Source: Vitis vinifera (taxonomy: Eukaryota; Streptophyta; Magnoliopsida; Vitales; Vitaceae). Taken from it: 64,000 nt of DNA. Under the pieces are notes generated by a model. The model ran no database searches. It saw only the letters and a list, made by a program, of their open reading frames with translations, and had not been told where the DNA came from. This document shows positions 1 through 9,549 of the stretch, one piece after another; position 1 is the first letter of the stretch; each line of letters starts with the position of its first letter. A program made the position numbers and the translations under genes. The DNA lies in NCBI RefSeq assembly GCF_030704535.1, contig NC_081813.1, forward strand, positions 4,487,001-4,551,000. Direction: 5' to 3'.

Positions 1-320
1 ATTTTGGGTTTTGATATCCAATAAGATATGATATTTTAAGAAATACATATTTTATTAAATTCTATCCCGTCAATGAAATATAACCTTAAATGTATTCTCA
101 TTTTTGTTTCGCATCTTTATCCGAAATCCAGGAATTTACTTTTTTTTGTTTTAAGGTAATTCATTTTTAATTTTATTTTATGTGTATTAAAAAAATAAAA
201 GAAAAAATAAGGAGTGACATCAATCATTATAAAGCCTGAATCAATCCCAAACATACATAAGAAGACGATTTAAGTCTTAAAATAAAATCCCAAACCTACT
301 TCTGATTAGACTACGCGTTT
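1..320. repeat. Remnant of CNL distal upstream block
   Basis: No gene seen. Positions about 130-300 resemble the distal upstream block of the CNL genes (compare 7490-7870). Both have an A-rich run after a TGTATT motif and the phrase GTCTTAAAATAAAATCCCAAA. The similarity ends near 305-320, where CNL 3'-tail sequence starts with no coding region between. Confidence 0.6.
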
Positions 321-1430
321 TGATGACATTTCACTTGAAAATAATGCAGAGTTTTCACTTATATTATATACTGTCTGAATTTTATTTTTGATTCATTTCG
401 ATCTATAAACAGAAACGGAATTCCCAGTTTTGAAGTATCAACTTCATTCCAACTTATATTTCAAGTTAAATAATAGATGTTCCATTCAGAATTCTTGCAT
501 TGTATGATGTGTAATTCTCTTGTTCAGTTGGCTCTGATCAGTTTTTCCTTTTGTCCTTTTATTGCATTTAGAGTTGGGGCTTGTTCTAGCAGTTCTGGCA
601 ACAGCCGGGTTGATCTTCTTCATATAGATTGGGGTGCTTCTGTTTTTGCTGATTGGAGATGTGCTGCTCTTTCTCCTTGTACTTGGTATTCGGGTGAGAG
701 GTGGATTATGTTTGCTTGCTTGCTGGTCTGAGTTTCTGATATGTTTTGTCACGGTGGCATGAGTGCTGATTCTCAGAGCATTGATATTTTCATGGTGCTG
801 AGACTGCTGGGAAGGTTGCAGCATCCTTTTCGTTTCTGGCTGGAATTGGATTCTCTGTGTTGGCTTTGCTCTCTGGTTTCTTCACCTAATTCAACAGAGC
901 CACATGCTTTGGTCCATATACCAGACTGCTGCATACTTCCTTGGGTTTGATATCCCACTGCCAAGGGTGTTGTCCATAATGTTATGTTATGTTATGTAAA
1001 CAAGTTTCAACTTTCACCCATTGTGGATTGAAATGTTTAATTTGGGAGAAAAACTGGTTGATTTTAACATTTGAGGTTGTTAATGGTGATTTTTCTTATA
1101 ATGACTGACTGAAAAGAATGTTGATGAACAAGGTGGAAGTATAAGCAGGGTTCTGAGGACTCAAATAAAAGGGAAAACTTGGGTTCACTTCTGCAATGGT
1201 TTTGGCACTTGGCACTAACTGATGAATGGAAAAGAGGTTCAGGGATGATGAAGTGATCTTATTCAACGTTGCATTCTAATTCCTCTCATTTTCATATCTA
1301 TTTTCTACCATGCTATATTCAATATCCATTCTGTGAGTTGAATGACCCATGTTTTTATTTTTCTAAGAAATTCTCTATCATTTCATCATAACATCCAGAG
1401 GAAACATAGACAAGAATTTCTCATTTTTCA
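321..1430 (+). pseudogene. Orphan CNL 3' tail (coding region lost)
   Basis: This stretch matches the 3' flanks that follow CNL-1 to CNL-5, for example 12590-13660 and 19860-20980. It keeps the T-rich run and acceptor-like AG near 580-581, before the shared GTTGGGGCTTGTTCTAG segment. No NB-ARC or LRR coding sequence lies upstream inside the window. Small open frames here are not conserved between copies and are not considered genes. Most likely it is what remains of a CNL removed by recombination or deletion. Confidence 0.7.
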
Positions 1431-1505
1431 TTCGGGAGCATTTAGATCTTCCAACACCAACCTCACTGAACATGACCGCAAAATTCCTTCGATTTTGGAC
1501 TTAAA
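1431..1505 (-). pseudogene. Crumb of F-box/kelch gene 3' end
   Basis: On the minus strand this matches the last about 20 codons and 3' flank of the F-box/kelch pseudogene at 21010-21642, including the segment around its stop codon. An extra base relative to that copy breaks the frame. The rest of the gene is absent. It shows that the duplicated CNL unit originally ended against a convergent kelch F-box gene. Confidence 0.55.
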
Positions 1506-1776
1506 ATTATGTTAGTACCCATTGGACAATCCATTAGGTCACAGTTTGACCTAACTTGATTCTTTCTTACCCATGTCTTTTCCTTTGAATTTTGGGGTGC
1601 CCTATAATTCAAGTCAATGAATTTGGACAAATCAAATCAATTTTTTTCCCAATTGATGCCAAGGAATATCCATATGATTCAAACAATATTTACATTGTTT
1701 GTTTGAATTTTGCCTAAAGTATTCATGATTGTGTCCAAACAAAATGCTTATTAATGACATTAGTAATGACACAAGT

Positions 1777-3114
1777 GCGTGTGTAGACCCCCATATGGGG
1801 CTTGGTTTTCATGCAGCCTGTTTTGCCAAGTGTCACAATTCCATAAGGCCATGTGTTGATTTCTAGTTGGCTGCTGGGAATCAGAGTAGTGGAATTGGAG
1901 GACCAATGAGAGGTCGACACGTGGCAAGAAGATTCCAAGGAATCTGCAGAAGCCGTTATGGAGGAGCGTTTCTGGCAGCTGGAGAGGAGGGTGCTTTTCA
2001 GAGTTGGTTAGGATATACAATCAGAGAGGCTGCAAAAAGAAAGGGAGGAAAAATCAGACAGGAGAGTTGCAGAGAGGGAGTTTTGGAGAGCTTAGAGAGA
2101 GACATTTCTTGGGGAGCAAGCTGGATATTCAGAGACTGGAGAGAAAAACGAAAGGAAAAATCAGAAGAGAGAGGTACCTGGGCTGCTGAAGGGATTGCCA
2201 AGGGAGTCCAGAGGGAGTTTCCATTAGAGAGGGAGTTGAGAGCTGTTATCGAGATAACAGAGGAGGGTTTTTGACCAAGGGTAGAGGAAGCTGCCAGCTG
2301 CAAGAGAGAGTGATTGCTGTTAGAGAGAGAAAGGTTCATCTTTCTGAGGCTGGTTCCAGGAAGGATTTGGGCAGGGAGGAGCGGATTCCGTTAGGGGGAG
2401 CAAGCTGTGTAGAGGAGAGCTGGAGAGAGAAAAACAGAGCATGTTTCGGGAGAGAGAGGACAGAGCATTTTTTTAGAGTGAAACCAGAGAGAGAAACCAG
2501 AGGAGTGGGGAGGTGTTTGTGGAGAGGTATGGGAGGATTTGCAGGGGGCAGGCTGGTGACAGAGGGGAGAGCTTGAAGGTGAAGTTTCGTTGAAGGGGAG
2601 GCAAACTAGCAGGAGAGGAGGTTTTTCTGGAGTTTTGAGAGGAAGACAGGCGCAGAAAGGCGCAGAGGAGTCATTTTGGAAGAAGACGTTTTAGCGCGTT
2701 ACGGCTCGTGGCCCAGGTACGCACTCTCTATACCTATTCTGTTTTTTATAAGTGCAAGATTGATTTGAGTATCCATTGTTTTTCCCATTGATTGTCATGT
2801 CAGCTTCATTTTATTAGTAGAGACCCGACTTTAGGGATTTAGAGGGGTGCTACGGTCTTTACCGTACCTTCCCGATAAGTAACCTGACCCCCGAACCCGA
2901 TCCGGTTTTTCACAGACCGCCTTTTCCAAAATAAGGAGTCACACTTAGGGTTTTTCTTTCTTATTTTGTTTACCTTTTAAAAATAAAACAAAAATAAGTG
3001 GCGACTCCAAATCATTTTCAAATAATCAATAAAAATCAATTTTTCAAATAAAAATCAAGCTCGACATCGAGTGGGAAACGCATCGAGCAATCGAAATGCG
3101 GGGTCCACAGCGTG
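1777..3114 (-). mobile_element. Solo LTR, 1.33 kb, 5-bp TSD
   Basis: The element spans 1782-3109, begins TGTAGACCCC and ends GGGGTCCACA. It is flanked by the 5-bp direct repeat GCGTG at 1777-1781 and 3110-3114. TG...CA ends and a 5-bp target-site duplication are the hallmarks of an LTR retrotransposon. With no internal domain, the likely form is a solo LTR from LTR-LTR recombination. Its right 400 bp is the reverse complement of the start of the element at 43868, so it lies in minus orientation. Positions 2000-2560 are strongly purine-rich (GAGAGA) and produce spurious open frames. The gypsy/copia class cannot be told from an LTR alone. Confidence 0.8.
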
Positions 3115-6100
3115 GTTTTGACATTTTCAATATTTGCATTCCCATTACTAATTTTTGTTTCCCCATTTTTTTTTTTTTCATTTTTTGTTTGTTTTGGACT
3201 GGTGCTTCCTTCCTCATTCATTCTACTTTCGTTTTTTGAAAAACATTTGTCTCTTTTGCACACATCCTAAAAAGCCCAAAAGCATTTTTTTTAACTTAAG
3301 CTTTTTTTTCAATTTATCTTAAAATGAAAATAAAAAATACAATTTTCTTATTGAAGTGTTATTTTGATTTATAGATAAAGTTATTTCATATTTTATAAAT
3401 CTTTTACTCTATTTATTTTGTTCTTTGCAAATTATAATTTGGCTCACTTCAACTTTGAAACAAAATCAGAATAAAAAAAATTATAGCAAATTATGTTTTA
3501 ATCTGCTTTCCAAGTGGAAAATACAAATAATGCAACCCGTATCTGCATAAAATTAGTGCATGTAACATTACTTTTCAATGGACTTGAAAAAATATTTTAA
3601 AACCAACAACTCCAAAAGTCAATGGTCTCAATAATCTAGTGTAATAGGTTTCCAAAAGATGAAGGGTGTGAAGATCCCTAAAATGTTTTTGAGTGTAAGT
3701 GTTTCCAAAAGATATAAGCAAGTACGAATTTCTTTAAAATGTTTTTCAATTGTTTTTTTACATGGTTATTTAAGTTGCTTAATAATAAATCGTTTTCTAA
3801 TTTCTGTATGAATTAAATATTATTATTTTTCTAAAATAAGAAGTATGTTTAATAATTAATTTATCTAAGTAATAATAATGACCAACAACCTTTTAGACCT
3901 AGTCTTTCAATCGACTGATTTATTTTCTAGGTATAAATTATCGGGAAGTAAAATACATGTATTGATGGATTAATTAAAGGGAGAGTTAAACCTTCTAAGA
4001 CACTACCCATCTCACTTGAGAATGGAAAATTGAATGGCTACAAATACATCCTTATTTCCCTCTTTCCACAAAAATGGTCTTCCATATCCTCTTATCAATT
4101 TCACTTCAATTATCCTTAAAAAAATCACTTCACAACTTCAAAGATTTGTTAGTAAAATTATAAAAGTACTAACATGTCACTTGAGTAAAAAAGACATGAT
4201 TAATATCCAAAAAATGAAACATATACCATATTTATCATCTAAATTATGTACTTCTTAAATAGTAATTACATGTTACATAAGATAGAATCATGTTAACATA
4301 TTAAACGGATTAGAATCATGCTATCTGGTTTAACGAATGTTAATAGGTATAATAGGTTAGAATCGAATTAACGGGGGTTACCTATGTTAATTCATATAAA
4401 GGTCAACTTAACCTATTTATTAAATTAGTTATGTTTATATCAAGTTATTTTAACATGATGTTTAAACAAATCATATTCCATTTGAGTAAATTTTCACTAG
4501 TTTTTATCTTGACGCAATACAAATCCAACATAATATGACCCATTATCACCCTAATTAAGGAGCATACGAGTGTTGCATTAAGGAAGTGGAAGAAGAGCAT
4601 AGATACTAATGATATCAAATTTTAGGGAGTGGAAGCATTTAATCAAGTAAAGTTGTGTAACTTTTTTTTCATAAGTAGTGAATTATTCAATTGTCAAGAG
4701 ACCAACCATAGTTTTTTTTACACCTAGGGATTTCTAGGTGGTTTCCACATTAAATTCTATGTCGAATTGTGTAATTGGAAATCTCATGCATGAGATTGAT
4801 AAGATATTGATGATAATTGAGTTGGAATAAAATAATTTAACTTTGAGGGGTTAATTGCTTGGACTACCTATTTACCCCTCCCGTAAGAAGTTCCATATCA
4901 ACAAAAAAGTTCTTTCAATATGTATATAGATATTTTATATTTTCTAATTTTAAATTTATTTTTATATTGGGAAATTGAATAATTGAATGGGGAAATAGTT
5001 GGTTCAATTTTCAAGCTTGGAAACAAAATTTGTTGTTAACATGTTATTTTACCTTATTTTATACATTTTTTTTTGAATACAAATATATAATCAAGTGCTC
5101 TTGTATGATTGATTTAGATGTTAGCAAAGGTTACAATCATTAATTCTATTAATTGACCAACAATTTTTTATAAACTTTAAGTTGCTAGCATTCATATATC
5201 ATCCTAAAATTATTAATTATAATTTTATTTAAGTTGAACCACAAATCTTGGGTAAATGAAGAAGAATTTGTTAACAAGATACTTGTTTATATCGGAAGTT
5301 TTTAGTTTGATTTGTTGTTGTTGAATTCAAATTCCTAGAAGCTAGCTTTGAGGACTAGCTAGTTGCCTTGGTTTTTGTTATATGTTTGATTTTTATATTG
5401 TTTTCAGACATGATGTGTAAAATGGATTAATGGTAATGATGTTGAAACATGGCTAATACTATTAGACCAATGTTGAAGAGAGTGCCTTTGCTGAGCTGCA
5501 TCTGGAGCAAGCTCCATGACAAGCTCCATTTACTCCGAAGTATTGCTTCACAACCTCTCTTTGTGTATTATAAAGTTGTGAGTAGAATTATTAAAGTTGT
5601 TTAAACAAGTGGCAATCTTGATATGCCAGAATGACACCATTAGAAAATTATATAAATTTTAGTAGGTTCAGGTAAGTTGTAATTATATCAGAGTAATAAT
5701 CTTGTCAACTTGCATAACTCATTTAAATGATTTAAATATATTTATGAGTGGCATTTGCATTGCCTAATTATAGTTCTTATTAGAGAATGAGTTACTATCA
5801 ATTTTATGGAATGAAACTATAATTAGTCGGTATTACTTCAAAGTGAAATCTTACTCATAAAATTTTTCAATTAAATTCAAAAGTTAAAATTATAAAGTAG
5901 AGAATTAAAAGAACCATTGAGCATAGTTTAAAATTTGAATATTATACGTTTATTATTGTAATGCAAGCCCAATATTTATTATTTATTATTAAAAATATAA
6001 TTTTATATCTAATTTTTATATTTAAGATAATTTAGCACATTTGAACAATGCTTTGAGAATAAGATTGAAGCATCTAATTTGACTAATTGGATACAAATCA

Positions 6101-7860
6101 AACTAATCCAGTCTTATTTTTCGTATTTATCCACCTTCAATTATAAGATAAACATAAACAAAAGTCTTTATATGATTATAACAATATAAACACTAAAATA
6201 ATGAGTTTAACATTAAATAACAAAAAATTTATTTCAATCTTTGACATATTGTTATATAAGTTATATATATGTTAGTAAAATAAGAAATATTAATATATTT
6301 AAAATATTAATTAATAAAATCACAATTTTTTGTTATTGTTAATATTTAATTAATAAATTCTAATTAAATCTAAAATAAAAACTTTACACAAATTAGTATA
6401 AAACCAAATATGATCGCCATATTTGTATTTTAAATGAGAAACAAATGTTAAAAGATATAAAAAAGAAAAAAAACTCATTGTCTAGTATTTTAATTATTTA
6501 TATAATTTTAACTTCTTGTATTATTTTAAATTTTAATAATATATGAATTATATATGCATATTGCCATGCTGATATCATGTTTCAATTACTTGAATCACCA
6601 GTTCAATTAAGAAACTCTAATGCAATAATTTTTCAATTCAATAACTAATTAATAAGATTTTCAAAATATTGTATTTAAAAACTCGTCACAAAAAATGAAT
6701 ATAAAAGATCATGAAATTCTTGCAAAGAAAACTAACCTCATGAAAATATAGAAACCCCAAACCTTAATTTTTTCAATAATACTAATCAAAGTTCTTCTTG
6801 TGTTTAGGCATATTAGGAGAGAACCAATAATCTCATCCGCAAATCAAGCATAGTCAATAGTCAATTCTTATGTTTAGGAGTAATATATATATATATAGAA
6901 AGTCATTTATATATTTAAATGTTGTAATGTATATCTTGAAACTCAATAAGAAAGGGCTTCTTTTCTTTCCTAGTTCTTATAGTTTATAGATTACCTCGGC
7001 AAAAAGGAAAATGAGAGCTAGAGCTTGAATCAAACAGTCCAATCGCAATCATTCCTATTATTGTCTGACGCACTCCTGCTTTGAACCTTAACGTATTGAT
7101 AAAAAATCCCTTTCTCATTTTAGACTAGGGCTTCTCTCTATAAATAAGGGAATTTCTCCGCTTCAGATGATGTCTCATTGGGCCCTTCGAATGCATTGTT
7201 TTCATGGTCGGTAGGAGAGAGCCTTCTATACTTTTGGTCATTCATTCATTCATCCATTCATCTTATACTCTTGTTAAGAAAAGTGACTTCATGAAAATAT
7301 ATATGGAAACCTCAAACCTTAACTTCTTCAATAATGCCTATTAAAATTTTTGCAATTGAAGGTTGTGTAATCGAGGATGATAATGATGCAAGGTTTAGAA
7401 CTAGTCACTTCTAACCAAACTTATTCTTATACGTATTCCCCTCTTCATCTCAAGTCTGGGAGTTTACTTTTCTATTTTAAGAAAATTAATCATTATTTTT
7501 ATTTTACATGTATTGAAAAAGGCAAAAAAAAAAAAATTAAGATTGAGCGATATGAATCTCCGTAAAACCAGAATCAATCACAACATATATGTGAGAAGAA
7601 AATTTAAAAGTGTGTTTGACAATATTTCATTTTGAAGTGTTTTTAATTTTAATGAAAATATTTTTTTTAAAAGTGATTTTGAGAGAATCATCTATTAAAT
7701 GTTTTTTTAAAAAGCACCATAAATAATTTTTTATTTGTTTAAAACTATTTAATAAATTTGATTAAATACTTGATTTTTCTTCAAAAATATTTTTTAAAGC
7801 TAGAAGTTCTTTTTGAAAAACAACATCAAATGGACGTAAGTCTTAAAATAAAATCCCAAA
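3115..7860. repeat. Segmental duplication spacer, copy A
   Basis: No gene seen. The block is AT-rich and collinear with 34160-43680 (copy B). The first 1.8 kb also matches the right end of the window (copy C, about 63110-64000). It holds the empty site for the copy-B hAT (GTTCCATA at 4890-4897) and for the copy-B 1.06-kb insertion (near 3709-3721). A module from about 5470 on, with the phrase AGCTCCATGACAAGCTCCA, recurs at 14410, 40690 and 52970. Short AT runs occur near 6880. Confidence 0.75.
5141..5392 (+). repeat. Inverted repeat, left arm
   Basis: The reverse complement of this segment recurs at about 8488-8697 with some substitutions and a small gap. Shared phrases include GTGGTTCAACTTAAATAAAA, read on the plus strand at the right copy. 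Copy B (about 40360-40580) carries the same segment in the left-arm orientation only, so the right arm is the derived, inverted insertion. Confidence 0.7.
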
Positions 7861-8465
7861 TCTACCATTGATTTAATTATACTTTTCAAATCCATCCTAT
7901 GGGCCTAGGCAACCTTGAAATACCCATCCCTATTATAATACAAAAGCAAACCACCACTAAGGATATTTAAACAACATTTTAAAGACAATCGAAACCTATC
8001 AATGAGTCTTTGTCTTATAATACAAATTTCGTTATGTTCACATGTAGAAAGGGACAAGTAATACATAAAAACTAAAAATCATATACAATAGAAAGCTTGG
8101 AATCAAGAGGGAAGAGAGTAGAAAGTTACGAAGTGGTGGAGCCTTGGGTAAAATAAAATTAACAATGGCATTATCATGTGCGTGTCTCATCGCTTGATGG
8201 GTTATAACTAGAGCCCACTTGATGCTTAGAAAAATATATTTGCAGGTGGTCTCCATCTGTCAATTGATTAATCTATACAATATTAAAAATCCACTTGATG
8301 TTAATTTAGGAAAATTATTTTATTTTGTTGGTGATGGCCTGTCTCCCATCTTCTTCAAGTTTCAACTCTGGACTTCTCAAATTTGCAAAGTGCAGTGCAG
8401 TGATTCATCTTTCTTATTTGTTCCATCTTTGGCCGAATTCTAGTCATTTTTTCTGTTACTTCCGG
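7861..8465 (+). promoter_or_regulatory. Upstream region of a lost CNL (type I promoter)
   Basis: This matches the regions immediately upstream of CNL-2 (16220-16855), CNL-4 (43640-47155, interrupted) and the CNL fragment at 55446 (54640-55445). Conserved landmarks are a GGGCCTAGGC-like phrase, AAGCAAACCACCAC, ATTTCGTTATGTTCACATG and AAAGTTACGAAGTGG. In the other copies it leads straight into the CNL start codon. Here it ends in a broken start. No TATA box can be assigned with confidence. Confidence 0.55.
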
Positions 8466-8487
8466 AAAGCAATCTTGGGTCTTGTCC
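8466..8487 (+). pseudogene. Scar of a CNL start codon region
   Basis: Elsewhere ACTTCCGGAAAGC is followed by the CNL start ATGGAGTTCCTG. Here the phrase is followed directly by AATCTTGGGTCTTGT, which lies after the start codon in the fragment at 55446. About 17 bases including the ATG are missing, and the inverted-repeat arm begins right after. This is a dead CNL start stranded upstream of CNL-1. Confidence 0.6.
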
Positions 8488-8697
8488 CATCAAAAATCAA
8501 AGCAACCAGCTACTAGGCATTTGAATTCAAGAACAACAAATCAAACTAAAAAACTTTATGTACAAATAAGTATCTTATTAACAAATACTTCTTCGTTTAT
8601 CGACGATTTGTGGTTCAACTTAAATAAAATTATTATTAATAATTTTAAGATAATATATGAATGCTAGAATTGTTGGTCAATTAATATAATTAATGTG
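8488..8697 (-). repeat. Inverted repeat, right arm
   Basis: Reverse-complement copy of 5141-5392, placed exactly where the broken CNL start at 8466-8487 loses similarity to other CNLs. It may be filler DNA captured during break repair. I see no terminal motifs that would mark it as a transposon. Confidence 0.65.
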
Positions 8698-9549
8698 TGA
8701 TGAGGTATAGCACTATAAAAATAACTAAAAGAATAATCAAATTTACCCCATTTCAATTGGGAAGAGCAAAATAAACTTTATTTCACATTAGAAGACATTT
8801 TGCAAAAAAGTTCAATATTTACTAATAACAAAATATAAAAGTCAATATAGTTGAGAAACAAGGAAATTTAAGGATTTTAGTGTTAAATCCTTTATATGAT
8901 GATAAGATATTCTTAGAAAAAGCAAAATGTAATAGCATCTCCTTTATTTATTTATTTTCTTTCAAAAAAATGTTATAAATTGTACAAGTTATATGAATAA
9001 TTCAAATTTTGGCAATAAAAATACAATTCAATGCCACCGTGACCAATCAGAATTGTTTAAAAAATAATGTAAAGCATAATGTAGTGGTGATGAATGCAAG
9101 CATAAAACCATTGTGGAGCCAAGATTCAAGGGGCATCAATGGAGGAAAAATATTAAAGAAATGGAGGAGGGTGTATGCATAGAATTATCATGGACACAGT
9201 GCGGGGGGCCCATCTCTTTCCTAAAAGGAAGACAGAATAATTAAGCGACCCAGCTTCTCTTATGATGGGATATTGCATCAGGTTAACTTCACCCCAGTCT
9301 CAGTCTCTTTGAATTACCAAACCCTAGTCTCTTCTCTCTTTACTGCTAATCCTCATCTCTTTTCCTCTTTCTGTGCTCTCCGGAAACTTTTGTAGATGGT
9401 GGCATAGCTGCCTATACTGAAGTTTTAACTCCGGAGTTTTTGATTGATAAGGGCAGTGATTCATCTGCTCCCTGTATTGCAAACTATCCCCTCTTTCTTC
9501 TATCTTTGGCTCAACTTCAGTCCTTTTTTCCTTTGATTTCCCGAAAGCT
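8698..9549 (+). promoter_or_regulatory. CNL-1 upstream region (type II promoter)
   Basis: This differs from the type I upstream block. Its 8900-9140 part matches 23960-24210 (before CNL-3), and its 9090-9300 part matches 55640-55870 (before CNL-5). A conserved phrase is GACAGAATAATT followed by GAGCGACCCAGC or its variant. Pyrimidine-rich DNA (9295-9370), likely 5' leader, precedes the ATG at 9550. No TATA box is called. Confidence 0.5.

Noticed and set aside
1867-2576. Two open frames (135 and 101 aa) rich in Arg, Glu and Gly
   Set aside because: They lie in the purine-rich GAGAGA part of a solo LTR; composition alone keeps the frames open and no domain is visible.
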